Positions 26,788 to 36,774 of a stretch of 64,000 bases of DNA are shown piece after piece. The DNA comes from Neoroseomonas terrae (GTDB lineage: Bacteria; Pseudomonadota; Alphaproteobacteria; Acetobacterales; Acetobacteraceae): the NCBI RefSeq assembly GCF_018129025.1, contig NZ_JAAEDI010000031.1:1-64000 (forward strand), given 5' to 3'. The notes below the pieces were generated by a model. It had not been told where the DNA came from and ran no database searches. It was given only the letters and a program-made list of their open reading frames with translations. Each line of letters starts with the position of its first letter. The stretch's first letter is position 1. The position numbers and the translations under genes were made by a program.

Positions 26788-27420
26788 TCACCTCAGCCGC
26801 GCGCGCACCATCTCCAGCGCCGTCACGAATGCGGCCTCCGCGTCCAGTGCCGTCGTATCCAACATCACGGCGTCCGCCGCCGGCCGCAGCGGTGCCACCG
26901 GCCGATTGGCGTCCTGGGCATCGCGGTCGCGGATCTCGGACTCCACCTGCGCCGCGTCCGCTGCCACGCCACGGCCGCGCAGTTCCAGGAAACGCCGGCG
27001 TGCGCGTTCCTCGACGCTGGCGGTGACGAACAGCTTCACCGGCGCCTGGGGGAAGACGACCGTGCCGATGTCACGGCCGTCGAGCACCGCACCGCGCTCG
27101 CGCCCGAAGGCGCGCTGGAAGTCGAGCAGCGCGGCGCGCACCGCCGGGATCGCGGCGACCGCGCTCGCCGCCATATCGGCCATCGGGCCGCGGAGATCGG
27201 GCCGTTCCAGGTCATCCGGCGTCAGGCTGCGCGCGGCGGCCTCGGCCTCGGCGGCGTCACGCGGGTCGGCGCCGCGATCGAGCACGCGCCGCCCTACCGC
27301 CCGGTAGAGCAGGCCGGTGTCGAGATAGGGCAGGCCGAGCGCCGCCGCGAGGCGCCGCGCCAGCGTCCCCTTCCCCGCCGCCGCCGGACCGTCGACCGCG
27401 ATGACGGTGCCGGCCGTCAC
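26788..27420 (-). CDS. cmk: Cytidylate kinase
   Basis: Phosphorylates CMP and dCMP to diphosphates. It has 210 residues, normal length. The P-loop [17 protein letters not shown] is at the N-terminus, followed by [12 protein letters not shown], the CMP-binding insert region, [21 protein letters not shown] and [15 protein letters not shown]. The start is GTG at 27420 and overlaps the aroA stop by four bases, so the two are translationally coupled, the normal alphaproteobacterial arrangement. The rpsA gene that often follows is absent; hairpin element E and a convergent gene follow instead. Confidence 0.95.
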   Translation of the reverse strand: MTAGTVIAVDGPAAAGKGTLARRLAAALGLPYLDTGLLYRAVGRRVLDRGADPRDAAEAEAAARSLTPDDLERPDLRGPMADMAASAVAAIPAVRAALLDFQRAFGRERGAVLDGRDIGTVVFPQAPVKLFVTASVEERARRRFLELRGRGVAADAAQVESEIRDRDAQDANRPVAPLRPAADAVMLDTTALDAEAAFVTALEMVRARLR

Positions 27421-28763
27421 GGGGCGGCCATCGCCTCGGTGCCGGCCAGGCCGTTCATCAACGTGGCGAAGCCCGGGAAGGAGGTGTCGATGAAGGCAGC
27501 GTCGTCCGCCGTGACGGGCGCGCGGGCGGCGAGGCCCATCACCAGCGCCGACATGGCGATGCGGTGGTCCATGTGCGTCTCGACCGTGCCGCCGCCAGGG
27601 ATGGCGCCCGCGGTGCCTTCCACGATCAGGTCGTCGCCCTCGATCGTGGCCTTCACGCCATTGGCGGCAAGGAGGGCAAAGGTGGCGGCCAGCCGGTCGC
27701 TCTCCTTCACGCGCAGCTCGGCAAGGCCGGTCATCCGCGTCACGCCGCGCGCGGCCGCGGCCGCGACCGCCAGCACGGGGTATTCGTCGATCATCGAGGG
27801 CGCGCGGCCCGGCGGCACGGTTACGCCAGTCAGCTCCGTGTATTCGGCGACGAGGTCGCCAACCGGCTCCCCGCCGGCGACGCGCTCGTTCTCGACGCGC
27901 AGCGCGGCGCCCATCTCGCGCAACGTGGTGATAAGGCCGGTGCGCAGCGGGTTCAGGCCAATATTCTCGACCACCACGCGCGATCCCGGCACCAGCAGCG
28001 CCGAGACGATCGGAAAGGCGGCGGAGGACGGGTCGCCGGGCACCAGCACCGGGGCCGCGACCAGTTCGGGCTGGCCTTCCAGCGTCACCAGGCGGCCCTG
28101 CGCCGTGTCCTCCACCGACACGGTCGCGCCGAAGTGACGCAGCATGTTCTCGGTGTGGTCGCGGGTGGGTTCGCGCTCCACCACGCGCGTCGTGCCCGGC
28201 GCGCACAGCCCGGCAAGCAGGCAGGCGCTCTTCACCTGTGCCGAAGCCACCGGCAGCGTGTAGTCGATGGGCAGCGGGTCGGCCGCGCCGCGGATGGCGA
28301 GCGGCAGGCGGCCCCCTTCCCGCGTCCAGAACGCCGCGCCGGTCGCTGACAGCGGTTCCGTCACGCGCTTCATCGGCCGCTTCCGAAGGGAGGCATCGCC
28401 GGTCATCGTCGCGAAGACCGGGTGGCCGGCGAGCAGGCCAAGCAGCAGCCGCGCCGCGGTGCCGGAATTGCCCATGTCGAGCACATCCGCCGGTTCCACC
28501 AGGCCGCCCACGCCGCGGCCCGACACGCGCCAGGCGCCGGGGCCGACCCGTTCCACCTCCGCACCCAGGGCACGCATGGCGGCGGCGGTGCGCAGCACGT
28601 CCTCGCCTTCCAGCAGGCCGCTGATCTCGGTGGTCCCGACCGCGAGCGCCCCGAACATCAGGGCCCGGTGGCTGATCGACTTGTCTCCCGGCACGCCGAG
28701 CCGGCCGGCAAGCGGGGAACCTGGCGCGCGGGCCTGGAGGGGGCGGGGATCGGGATGCGACAT
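27417..28763 (-). CDS. aroA: 3-phosphoshikimate 1-carboxyvinyltransferase (EPSP synthase)
   Basis: Sixth step of the shikimate pathway: it joins phosphoenolpyruvate to shikimate 3-phosphate. It has 448 residues. Landmarks are [19 protein letters not shown] near the N-terminus, [51 protein letters not shown] and the C-terminal [16 protein letters not shown]. The start MSHPDPRP lies 93 bases from the divergent TIGR02300 gene. It forms an operon with cmk. Confidence 0.96.
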   Translation of the reverse strand: MSHPDPRPLQARAPGSPLAGRLGVPGDKSISHRALMFGALAVGTTEISGLLEGEDVLRTAAAMRALGAEVERVGPGAWRVSGRGVGGLVEPADVLDMGNSGTAARLLLGLLAGHPVFATMTGDASLRKRPMKRVTEPLSATGAAFWTREGGRLPLAIRGAADPLPIDYTLPVASAQVKSACLLAGLCAPGTTRVVEREPTRDHTENMLRHFGATVSVEDTAQGRLVTLEGQPELVAAPVLVPGDPSSAAFPIVSALLVPGSRVVVENIGLNPLRTGLITTLREMGAALRVENERVAGGEPVGDLVAEYTELTGVTVPPGRAPSMIDEYPVLAVAAAAARGVTRMTGLAELRVKESDRLAATFALLAANGVKATIEGDDLIVEGTAGAIPGGGTVETHMDHRIAMSALVMGLAARAPVTADDAAFIDTSFPGFATLMNGLAGTEAMAAP

Positions 28764-28856
28764 GGGCGGCGTTTGACATGGCCCGGCAGGGCGTGGCAAT
28801 GCGCCCGACCCTTTGCACAGGCGCGCGGGGCCCCGTGCGCGAGACGGATGTGACCC

Positions 28857-29183
28857 ATGGCTAAGCCCGAACTCGGCCTGAAGCGCAGCTGCGTGGCCTG
28901 CGGCACCCGATTCTACGACCTTGCCCGTACCCCTGCCGTCTGCCCGAAATGCGGCACCGAGCAGCCGGCCGAGCAGCCGCGCCTGCGCCGCGCGGCACCG
29001 GCCCCGGTGCCGGACGAAAAGCTGAAGAAGCGCGCCGCCACCCCGGAGGCCGAGGCCGACGACATCGAGGTGGAGGATGTCGAGGGCGACGAGGCGATCG
29101 AAGACGCCGAGGAGCTCGAGGACGAGTCCGACGGCATCGACGACGCGATCGAGGTCGAGGCCGACCGGGACGAGGAAGGCTGA
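28857..29183 (+). CDS. TIGR02300 family zinc-ribbon/acidic protein
   Basis: 108 residues. The N-terminus has a zinc-ribbon pattern, [22 protein letters not shown], with two CxxC pairs and the hallmark FYDL. The rest is a low-complexity acidic tail dominated by Asp, Glu and Ala. This architecture defines TIGR02300, of unknown function and largely restricted to alphaproteobacteria, usually placed beside aroA as here. Two-metal or RNA-polymerase-like roles would be guesswork. Confidence 0.9.
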   Translation: MAKPELGLKRSCVACGTRFYDLARTPAVCPKCGTEQPAEQPRLRRAAPAPVPDEKLKKRAATPEAEADDIEVEDVEGDEAIEDAEELEDESDGIDDAIEVEADRDEEG

Positions 29184-29190
29184 TTCTGCG

Positions 29191-29211
29191 GCGGTCGCCT
29201 GCAGCGACCGC
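29191..29211 (+). terminator. Possible terminator hairpin after the TIGR02300 gene
   Basis: GCGGTCGC and GCGACCGC form an eight-base stem around a five-base loop, starting 7 bases after the stop. Only a weak T-rich stretch (TTCAGGTCTTTGCTTTG) follows, so termination is plausible but not strong. The remaining spacer to 29443 shows no further gene. Confidence 0.4.
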
Positions 29212-29443
29212 TTCAGGTCTTTGCTTTGTCCTCGAATGGTGGGCGGGCCGCGGCCCCTGAGCCCTGCGCTACCGCTCTGGCGGCCACTGATGGTCCGGAC
29301 GCGGTCGCGCGCCACGCTCACGGAGCGCGGCGCGGTCGCCATCCGATAAGGTGATTGCCGGCCCTGCGGCCACGCTTGCCTTCACGGTTGCGGTCGGGGG
29401 GCGCCGTGCCCATCCTCTCCCCTCCTGGAGGAAGGGCCTGTCC

Positions 29444-30166
29444 ATGACCATGATGAACCGTCGCGGCATGCTGGTCGGCGCCGCCGGCCTGCTGACCGCC
29501 GCCGCCATGCGCCGCCCCGCCTACGCCCAGGCGCCTTCGGGCCCGTTCACACTGCCGCCGCTGCCCTATGCGCCCAACGCCAATGAGCGCGCCATCGACG
29601 CCATGACGATGGAAATCCATCATGGCCGCCACCATGCGGCCTATGTCGCGAACCTGAACGCCGCGGTGAAGGACCATTCGGCGCTCGCGCAGATGCCGGT
29701 CGATGATCTGCTGAAGCGCCTGTCCGAAGTGCCGGAGGCCGTTCGCACCGCCATCCGCAACAACGGCGGCGGCCACGCCAACCACAGCATGTTCTGGGAG
29801 CTGATGGGCGGCCAGGGCGGCGAGCCGACCGGCGAGTTGAAGGCCGCGATCGACCGCGACCTCGGCGGCATGGAGAAGTTCCGCACCGACTTCAACGGTG
29901 CCGGCGCCCGCGTCTTCGGCTCCGGCTGGGTGTTCGTGGCCGTCACGCCGCAGGGCGGGCTCTCGCTGGTGTCGAAGCCCAACCAGGATACGCCGCTGAT
30001 GGATGGCGGACGGGTGCTGATGGGCAACGACGTGTGGGAGCACGCCTACTACCTGCGTTATCAGAACCGGCGCGCGGACTACCTGACGGCGTGGTGGAAC
30101 GTACTGAACTGGGGGAAGATCGGGGAGCGGTACGCGGCCGCGAAAGCCGGCACGCTGCGCGTGTGA
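29444..30166 (+). CDS. Exported Fe/Mn superoxide dismutase
   Basis: Converts superoxide to peroxide and oxygen. It has 240 residues, longer than cytosolic enzymes (about 200) because of an N-terminal signal with twin arginines (NRRGMLVGAAGLLTAAAM, then AYAQA), pointing to Tat export of the folded, metal-loaded enzyme. All four metal ligands are present: His59 in MEIHHGRHH, His114 in GGGHANHSMFW, Asp196 and His200 in DVWEHAYYLRY. I chose ATG 29444 because GGAGGAAGG lies upstream; ATG 29453 would also work. Metal choice (Fe or Mn) cannot be read from sequence with certainty. Confidence 0.92.
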   Translation: MTMMNRRGMLVGAAGLLTAAAMRRPAYAQAPSGPFTLPPLPYAPNANERAIDAMTMEIHHGRHHAAYVANLNAAVKDHSALAQMPVDDLLKRLSEVPEAVRTAIRNNGGGHANHSMFWELMGGQGGEPTGELKAAIDRDLGGMEKFRTDFNGAGARVFGSGWVFVAVTPQGGLSLVSKPNQDTPLMDGGRVLMGNDVWEHAYYLRYQNRRADYLTAWWNVLNWGKIGERYAAAKAGTLRV

Positions 30167-30182
30167 TACTCCCGGCCCGCCG

Positions 30183-30737
30183 TCAGCCCGGCGGGCCGAT
30201 CATCCCACGGATGAGGGCGGCGCGTTCCGTCACCGGGCGGCATGGCAGTTCGACGATCTCGTATCCCAGATCGGCATAGGCCTGTGCCACGACCTGGCAG
30301 GTGCGGCGGGCAGTTTCCCCGTCCTGCCGCCGCTCCGCATCGCGGCCGTAGATCTCCGGCCAGAACGGAGCCAAGAAGACTCGCTTTGCATAGCGACACA
30401 GGTGCGCCGCGCCGGAGAGGTGCGCGGGCACCGGCAAGCCCTCGAGCCGCCGGTAGCCGATGATGTCCGGCACGCCGCGGTCGAACAGTACCGGGCCGGG
30501 GTGGCCCTGCATCATGGCGTGGGACCGCATCTCCCAGCCCAGCATCAGCTCCGCGAATAATTCCTTGTCGCGCCACGGCAGGGCCGGGCCGTCGATCGCC
30601 GTCTGCGCCTGGATGATGGCGCGCCCCGCCTCGGGTGCGTGGGCATAGCCTTCAGAGGCCAGGCGCTCGATCAGCGTCGTCTTGCCCGAACCGGGCCCGC
30701 CGGTGATGACGATGAAGCGCGGTTCCTGTTCCTTCAT
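30183..30737 (-). CDS. P-loop AAA-type ATPase/kinase-like protein
   Basis: 184 residues. The N-terminus has a clear Walker [21 protein letters not shown], and a Walker B-like [13 protein letters not shown]. This matches the small AAA_28-type nucleotide-binding proteins seen in many bacteria, sometimes resembling nucleoside or nicotinamide riboside kinases; substrate unknown. It converges on the superoxide dismutase gene (16 bases between stops) and is divergent from argG. Confidence 0.8.
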   Translation of the reverse strand: MKEQEPRFIVITGGPGSGKTTLIERLASEGYAHAPEAGRAIIQAQTAIDGPALPWRDKELFAELMLGWEMRSHAMMQGHPGPVLFDRGVPDIIGYRRLEGLPVPAHLSGAAHLCRYAKRVFLAPFWPEIYGRDAERRQDGETARRTCQVVAQAYADLGYEIVELPCRPVTERAALIRGMIGPPG

Positions 30738-30853
30738 TGCATGTTCCTGCTTTCAGGGCGGGACGGCGTAGTGCCGGACCCGGCCGGTTGACCTTGCCCT
30801 CTGCCCCGCCGGGCGCCATACCCGCCCGGTTTCGTAAGACCTGGGAGCGCCCG

Positions 30854-32089
30854 ATGCGCGTGAAGGACGTGAAGAAGGTCGTGCTCGCCTATTCCGGCGG
30901 GCTCGACACCAGCGTGATCCTGAAGTGGCTGCAGACCACCTACCGATGCGAGGTGGTGACCTTCACCGCGGATCTCGGCCAGGGCGAGGAACTCGGCCCG
31001 GCGCGCGACAAGGCCCTGCTGCTCGGCATCAAGCCCGAGAACATCTACATCGACGACCTGCGCGAGACCTTCGTGAAGGACTTCGTCTTCCCGATGTTCC
31101 GCGCCAACGCCCTGTATGAGGGCATGTACCTGCTCGGCACCTCGATCGCCCGCCCGCTGATCTCCCAGCGCCAGATCGAGATCGCTGAGAAGGTGGGCGC
31201 TGATGCCGTTGCCCATGGCGCGACCGGCAAGGGCAACGACCAGGTCCGGTTCGAGCTGAGCTACTACGCGCTGAAGCCCGACATCAAGATCATCGCGCCC
31301 TGGCGTGAATGGGAACTGACCAGCCGCACGGCGCTGATCGCCTTCGCCGAGGAACACCAGATCCCGATCGCCAAGGACAAGCGCGGCGAATCGCCCTTCA
31401 GCGTCGATGCGAACCTTCTGCATTCCTCCTCGGAGGGCAAGATCCTCGAGGAACCGTGGGATGCGCCGGACGAGATGGTCTGGCAGCGCACCATCAGCCC
31501 GATGGACGCGAAGGACGAGGTCACCGAGATCACCATCGAGTTCGAGCGCGGCGACGCAGTCGGCATCAATGGCGAGCGCCTGTCGCCCGCCACGCTGCTG
31601 ACCAAGCTGAACGCGCTCGGCAAGGAGAACGGAATCGGCCGGCTCGACCTGGTGGAGAACCGCTTCGTCGGCATGAAGTCCCGCGGCTGCTACGAGACCC
31701 CCGGCGGCACGATCCTTTACGTCGCCCATCGCGCGATGGAATCGATCACGCTGGATCGCGAGGCGGCGCACCTCAAGGACAGCCTGATGCCGCGCTACGC
31801 CGAGATCATCTACAACGGCTTCTGGTTCGCCCCGGAGCGCCGGATGCTGCAGGCGATGATCGACGAGAGCCAGAAGAGCGTGACCGGCACCGTCCGGCTG
31901 AAGCTCTACAAGGGCAACACGATCGTGACGGGCCGGCAGTCGCCGCACAGCCTGTACTCGATGAAGCACGTCACCTTCGAGGACGACCAGGGCGCCTACG
32001 ACCAGTTCGACGCGCAGGGCTTCATCAAGCTGAACGCGCTGCGGCTGCGGCTTGGCGGTATGGCGGGACGGAAGGGCGGCGCGCTGTAG
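30854..32089 (+). CDS. argG: Argininosuccinate synthase
   Basis: Joins citrulline and aspartate using ATP in arginine synthesis. It has 411 residues, normal length. The pyrophosphatase-type loop [17 protein letters not shown] is at residues 8-24. [14 protein letters not shown], the aspartate-site segment SREGKILE-like ([10 protein letters not shown]) and [13 protein letters not shown] are family landmarks. ATG 30854 is chosen at the first residues conserved in the family. In the divergent spacer TTGCCC (30794-30799) and CATACC (30817-30822), 17 bases apart, could form its promoter (low confidence). A 568-base gene-free stretch with hairpin element F follows. Confidence 0.96.
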   Translation: MRVKDVKKVVLAYSGGLDTSVILKWLQTTYRCEVVTFTADLGQGEELGPARDKALLLGIKPENIYIDDLRETFVKDFVFPMFRANALYEGMYLLGTSIARPLISQRQIEIAEKVGADAVAHGATGKGNDQVRFELSYYALKPDIKIIAPWREWELTSRTALIAFAEEHQIPIAKDKRGESPFSVDANLLHSSSEGKILEEPWDAPDEMVWQRTISPMDAKDEVTEITIEFERGDAVGINGERLSPATLLTKLNALGKENGIGRLDLVENRFVGMKSRGCYETPGGTILYVAHRAMESITLDREAAHLKDSLMPRYAEIIYNGFWFAPERRMLQAMIDESQKSVTGTVRLKLYKGNTIVTGRQSPHSLYSMKHVTFEDDQGAYDQFDAQGFIKLNALRLRLGGMAGRKGGAL

Positions 32090-32160
32090 TCGCGTCTCGG
32101 AGGGGGGCGTTTCCCCTCCCCGAACTTCCTAGTTGCGCCGCTACCTCTGTGATCGGAGAT

Positions 32161-32387
32161 CGGAGGGGCTCTGCCCCTCCGAACCACCCCGCCAGGGGGT
32201 TGGACCCCCTGGACCGCAATCTGTTGGTATCGCGCGCGGCGGGCTTTGCTGTTCCCGTCAGACTCGCTTTGTGCACAAGGGCGGGTTCCGGCACCAATTC
32301 TGCCAGCGGCGCACCGGCGCCAAGTCGAGGTTTGCAAAGGCCCTTCGGCCTTTGCTGGGGTGGCTTGGAGGGGCAAAGCCCCTCCAA
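32161..32387. repeat. Composite hairpin element, copy F (L arm then inverted R arm)
   Basis: The outer L hairpin is at 32161-32181 (CGGAGGGGC/GCCCCTCCG), the inner L at 32192-32212 (CCAGGGGGT/ACCCCCTGG), the inner R at 32334-32355 (GCAAAGGCC/GGCCTTTGC) and the outer R at 32365-32387 (TTGGAGGGGC/GCCCCTCCAA). A GGAGGGG/CCCCTCC stem right after the argG stop (about 32098-32120) and an R-arm-like remnant at about 32415-32455 suggest that older copies have decayed around it. The rest of the spacer to 32657 has no gene I can support. Confidence 0.85.
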
Positions 32388-32657
32388 TCGACAGCGGAAG
32401 TATCGGTGTAACCAGAAGGGCCTTCGGAACCGTTACCTGGCGCCGGGCGGCACAGTTGCGTTCCGCATGGCGATGCCCGTCGCGCGCAGCGCCGGCCAGC
32501 GCTCCCCGCCAAATGGGCAGCACACCCCCAACCGCGCGCTGGTGGCAGACAGAAAACGGTGGGTCTGCGGGGAGTTCCCTCCCCCCGCTTCTGACGCAGT
32601 TCCAGCCGGGCGCCGGCTGACCTACTCTCGGCGTCTCGACCCAGCCGAGGAACGCCC

Positions 32658-33218
32658 ATGCGCGGCACTGCCCTTCGTCCCTTCCTGTTCGCCGCGCTGC
32701 TGTTCGGCGCCACGCCGGCCTTCGCGCAATCGGCCTGTCCGGGCCGGATCTCGGCCAATGTCTTCGCGCCCGTGCCGCGGGATGCGGCGGTCGCGGTGCC
32801 TGAGCGGCCGGGCGGCGGCCCCAATGACCGGCGGCTGCGGGAAGCGGTGCTCGGCGCGCTCGCCACGGCCGGACGGCGCGTGGATGCGAATGCGCCCTAC
32901 ATCCTGTCCTGGCGCGGCGGCACCTCGATCGAGGGTGACAATTTCGGTGGCTTCAACGACCGCAGCTCCGGCCGCACCTTCCGCGAGAGCGACGACATCT
33001 CCTGGACACAGAATGTGCCGCGGGCAGGCGGGCGGAACGTGCCGACCATCCGCGTGTCCGGCACGGTGGACCTGCGGGAACGCGCGACGCAGCGCATCGT
33101 CTGGACGGCGGTGATAACCTGCAGCAGCCAGGCACGCGACGATGCTTCGCTGTTCACCTTCCTGGCCAACGCGGTGATGCCGCATATCGGCCAGGCGGCG
33201 GCGGGGCGGCCCTTCTGA
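32658..33218 (+). CDS. Exported protein of unknown function
   Basis: 186 residues with a signal peptide (RPFLFAALLFGATPAFAQ) and a ribosome site GAGGAACG before the ATG. The mature part has cysteines at the start (SACPGRI) and near the end (VITCSSQ), which could form one disulfide, and a beta-strand-rich middle with a VSGTVDLRERATQRIVWTA segment. I do not recognise the family. It is followed directly by addA, whose frame opens inside or right after this gene. Confidence 0.7.
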   Translation: MRGTALRPFLFAALLFGATPAFAQSACPGRISANVFAPVPRDAAVAVPERPGGGPNDRRLREAVLGALATAGRRVDANAPYILSWRGGTSIEGDNFGGFNDRSSGRTFRESDDISWTQNVPRAGGRNVPTIRVSGTVDLRERATQRIVWTAVITCSSQARDDASLFTFLANAVMPHIGQAAAGRPF

Positions 33219-33292
33219 ACGCGCCGGCGAGCCCGCGCGCGCGCGCCGAGGCGGCGCAGTCACGTGCCTCGGACCCCGCCGCTTCTGCCTGG

Positions 33293-36200
33293 GTGGAGGC
33301 ATCGGCCGGGTCGGGCAAGACCAAGCTGCTGACCGACCGGGTGCTGCGGCTGCTGCTCGCGGGGGTGGAGCCGGGGCGCATCCTGTGCCTGACCTTCACC
33401 AAGGCGGCCGCGGCGGAGATGGCGACGCGGCTGGCTCGCGCGCTGGGTGGCTGGGCGACGGCGGAGGATGCCGCGCTGGCGCAGACGCTCGCCGCGCTGA
33501 CCGGGCGCGTCCCGGATGCGCAGGAATTGCTGGCCGCACGCGCTCTGTTCGTGCGCGTGCTGGAACAGCCGGGCGGGATGCGGATCTCGACCATCCATGC
33601 CTTCGCGCAATCGCTGTTGCGGGCCTTCCCGCTGGAAGCCGGCCTCGCGCCGCAATTCGCGGTGGTGGAGGAGCAGGAAGCGCGCAGCATGCTGGCGCGT
33701 GAGCGCGAGGCGGTGCTGGCCGCGGCCCCGGACCGCGTGGCGCTCGAAAACCTCGCGCGGCTGGTCCCGCCGACGCGCTTCGCCGAGGTTGTCGGCACGC
33801 TCGCACAGGATCGCGGCCGGCTGCTGCGTGCGGTTGAATCCCGGCAGGGCATCGCCGGGCTGGAACCGGCGCTGGCGCGAAAGCTCGGCCTGACCGGCGA
33901 GTCGCGGGAAGATGCGCTGATCTGCGCCGCCTGCGATGTCGACGCCGCCCCGCTGCTCGGCATCGCGCGGCGGCTCGGGCAGAGCGGCAATGAGAAGACC
34001 GACCAGCGCAACGCGGAGCGGATGGCGGAGTGGCTGACGCTCGACATCGCTGGCCGCGCCGCGCGGTGGGGGGACTGGAAATCGGTCTTCCTGACCGCTG
34101 AGGAAGCGGTGCGGAAGACGCTCGTCACCAAGGACAAGCGCATCGCCGCCCAGTACGAGGAGCTGGTCGCAGCGATGCAGGCGGAAGGCGAGCGCCTCGC
34201 GGCCGTGCAGGAAGCGCGTGCTGCCTGCCGGCTGCTCGCCGCAACCATCGCGCTGCTGTCGATCGGCGCGCCGGTGCTGCAGCGATACGACGCGGCGAAG
34301 CGCCGCGCGGGCATGCTGGACTATGACGACCTGATCCGCGGCGCCGAGCGGCTGCTGGACGACCCCGGCAGCGCCTGGGTGCTGTTCAAACTGGATGGCG
34401 GCCTCGACCACGTGCTGCTGGACGAGGCGCAGGATTCCAACCCCGACCAGTGGGGCATCGTGCGCGCCCTGACCTCCGAGTTCTTCGCGGGCATCGGTGC
34501 GCGCGAAGCCGGCCGCACTATCTTCGCCGTGGGCGACGAGAAGCAGTCGATCTATCGCTTCCAGGGCGCGGATGCGGAAGGCTTCGCGCGGGAACGCGCG
34601 CACTACGCCGGCACCGTGCCGCAGGAAGTCCAGGAATTCCGCCCGGTCACGCTCGACGTGTCCTTCCGCTCCACCGCGCCTGTGCTGGCGCTGGTGGATG
34701 CTGTCTTCGCGGAGGGTTCGGCGCGTGAGGGCGTCGTCGGTGGCGACGACCCGCTGCGCCACTTCGCCGACCGAGCCGGCCATGCGGGCGAGGTGGAGTT
34801 GTGGCCGCTGCTGACCACGACCGACGCAGCGGAACCGCCGCCCTGGGCGCCACCCGATGCGCCGGTCGATGCCGAGGGCGCGCCGCAGCGCCTGGCCGCG
34901 CTGCTGGCCCAGCGCATCCACCACATGATCGCGACCGGGACACTGCCAGCCCGCGTCGAGGAAGGCCGCGAGGCCGAACAGCCCCGGGGCCGCCGCGTGC
35001 GCGCGGGCGACATCCTGGTGCTGGTCCGCGCCCGTGCGCGTGGCGGCTTCGTGCCGGCGCTGGTGCGCGCGCTGAAGGATCTCCGCATTCCGGTCGGCGG
35101 CGTCGATCGCATGGTCCTCGCCGACCAGATTGCCGTGCAGGACATGCTGGCACTGGCCGATGTGCTGCTGCTGCCGGAGGACGACCTTTCGCTCGCCGCG
35201 CTGCTGAAATCGCCGCTGGTGGGGCTGGAGGAGGATGAATTGCTCGCGCTGGCGCAGCCGCGCGAAGGTTCGCTGTGGGCGGCGCTCGCTGCGCATCGCG
35301 GCGGCGAGGCGCGGGTCGGCCGCGTCGCCGATTGGCTCGATGCGCTGTTGCGGCGGGCGGATTTCGCGACACCGCATGCGCTGTTCGCCGGCGTGCTCGG
35401 CGCGCCCGGCCCGCTGGATGCCCGGGCCGGGCGCGCGCGGATGCTGGCTCGGCTCGGGCCGGATGCCGCCGACCCGCTCGACGAGTTCCTCAACGCCGCG
35501 CTCGAGCACGAACGCGCCCACGCGCCGTCGTTGCAGGGCTTCGTGCAGCAGCTTCGCCAGGGCGGCGCCGAGGTGAAGCGCGAAGCGGAAGGTGCCGGCG
35601 ACGCCGTGCGGATCATGACCGTGCACGGCGCGAAGGGCCTGCAGGCGCCGATCGTCATCCTGCCCGACACCACCGCGGAGCCGACGGACCGCACGACGCT
35701 GCGCTGGCTCGATGGCGACCTGCCGGTCTGGGCGCCACGCAAGGAAGGCTTCGATGCCGGCGCCCTGGCCGAACGCCGCCAGCAGGACCAGGCGGCGGAT
35801 GCGCGGGAACGCCACCGCCTCCTCTACGTCGCGCTGACGCGGGCCGAGGACCGCATCCTCGTCTGCGGCTGGCAGGGCCAGAAGAAGGTGCCGGACGGGT
35901 CCTGGTACCGGCTGGTCGAACGGGGCTTCGAGCGGTTGGGCGCCCCGGCGGAACCATTCGACCCGACGACCTTCGGCGGCGCGGGCGACCTGTTTCCACC
36001 GGACGCGACGCAACGCCGGCTCGGCGGCGCCCAGACCCTGCCCGCCCGGCCGGAGCCGCCGCCGCGGGCACGCGTCGCGGCCGCCGCCCTGCCCGACTGG
36101 GCGTATCGCCCGGCACCGCGCGAAGCACCGGAAGGTGCCGTCGCCCCCTCCGCCCTGCCTGGCGAGGAGGAGACGCCCGCGGCGCCGCCGCGCCCCGCCG

Positions 36201-36712
36201 ACGATCCGCGCGGCCTGCGCTTCCGGCGCGGCCGGCTGGTCCATGCGCTGCTGCAGCACCTGCCCGATCATCCGCCGGCGGAGCGCGCCACGATGGCCCG
36301 CCGCTTCCTGGCGCGACCCGGCCACGGGCTGGAGGAAGCCGAGCGCGAGGCGGTGCTCGCCGAAGTTCTCGCACTGCTCGCCGACCCGATGCTCGCCGCC
36401 GCGCTGGGCGCCGACAGCCTCGCCGAGGCGCCGCTCGCGGGGCGCGTCGGCGGAACGCTGATTGCCGGTCAGGTGGACCGGCTGCTCGTCACGCCCGACC
36501 GCGTGCTGGTGCTGGACTACAAGACCAACCGGCCGCCGCCCGCGGCGCCGGAAGCAGTGGCACCGCTCTACCTGCGCCAGATGGCGGCGTACCGCGCGTT
36601 GCTGCGCGCGGCCTTCCCCGGCCGGCGCGTGGAATGCGCGCTGGTCTGGACCTATGGCGCAAGGGTGATGCCGCTGCCGGACACGCTGCTGGACCGGCAC
36701 GCGCCGGTCTGA
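33293..36712 (+). CDS. addA: Double-strand break repair helicase-nuclease AddA
   Basis: The helicase/nuclease subunit of AddAB, which processes broken DNA ends for recombination. From the first canonical start (GTG 33293) it has 1139 residues. Walker A SAGSGKTKLLTDRVLRLLL is at the N-terminus, then LCLTFTKAAAAEMATRL, the DEAQDSNPDQW Walker B, FAVGDEKQSIYRFQGA, VHGAKGLQAPIVILPDT and the nuclease motif VLVLDYKTNR (about 1074). The frame is open upstream and encodes AAQSRASDPAASAW, the conserved Q-motif region of AddA, so the true start probably lies near 33215, where only a CTG is available. AddB is not in the window; it normally sits directly upstream. Confidence 0.93.
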   Translation: MEASAGSGKTKLLTDRVLRLLLAGVEPGRILCLTFTKAAAAEMATRLARALGGWATAEDAALAQTLAALTGRVPDAQELLAARALFVRVLEQPGGMRISTIHAFAQSLLRAFPLEAGLAPQFAVVEEQEARSMLAREREAVLAAAPDRVALENLARLVPPTRFAEVVGTLAQDRGRLLRAVESRQGIAGLEPALARKLGLTGESREDALICAACDVDAAPLLGIARRLGQSGNEKTDQRNAERMAEWLTLDIAGRAARWGDWKSVFLTAEEAVRKTLVTKDKRIAAQYEELVAAMQAEGERLAAVQEARAACRLLAATIALLSIGAPVLQRYDAAKRRAGMLDYDDLIRGAERLLDDPGSAWVLFKLDGGLDHVLLDEAQDSNPDQWGIVRALTSEFFAGIGAREAGRTIFAVGDEKQSIYRFQGADAEGFARERAHYAGTVPQEVQEFRPVTLDVSFRSTAPVLALVDAVFAEGSAREGVVGGDDPLRHFADRAGHAGEVELWPLLTTTDAAEPPPWAPPDAPVDAEGAPQRLAALLAQRIHHMIATGTLPARVEEGREAEQPRGRRVRAGDILVLVRARARGGFVPALVRALKDLRIPVGGVDRMVLADQIAVQDMLALADVLLLPEDDLSLAALLKSPLVGLEEDELLALAQPREGSLWAALAAHRGGEARVGRVADWLDALLRRADFATPHALFAGVLGAPGPLDARAGRARMLARLGPDAADPLDEFLNAALEHERAHAPSLQGFVQQLRQGGAEVKREAEGAGDAVRIMTVHGAKGLQAPIVILPDTTAEPTDRTTLRWLDGDLPVWAPRKEGFDAGALAERRQQDQAADARERHRLLYVALTRAEDRILVCGWQGQKKVPDGSWYRLVERGFERLGAPAEPFDPTTFGGAGDLFPPDATQRRLGGAQTLPARPEPPPRARVAAAALPDWAYRPAPREAPEGAVAPSALPGEEETPAAPPRPADDPRGLRFRRGRLVHALLQHLPDHPPAERATMARRFLARPGHGLEEAEREAVLAEVLALLADPMLAAALGADSLAEAPLAGRVGGTLIAGQVDRLLVTPDRVLVLDYKTNRPPPAAPEAVAPLYLRQMAAYRALLRAAFPGRRVECALVWTYGARVMPLPDTLLDRHAPV

Positions 36713-36752
36713 CCGCGGCGCCGGCGATCGCCGCCTTCCATTGCCGGTCTGT

Positions 36753-36774
36753 ATAGGGTAGGGGACTACCCTAT
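36753..36774. promoter_or_regulatory. Palindromic operator overlapping the dmeR start codon
   Basis: Nine-base arms ATAGGGTAG (36753-36761) and CTACCCTAT (36766-36774) surround GGGA. The last two bases are the first two of the dmeR ATG at 36773. RcnR/DmeR-type regulators bind inverted repeats containing G-tracts (established), and this site has that form, so autoregulation of dmeR-dmeF by the adjacent gene product is likely. TATAGG within the left arm could serve as the -10 box, which would make the mRNA almost leaderless. Confidence 0.7.
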
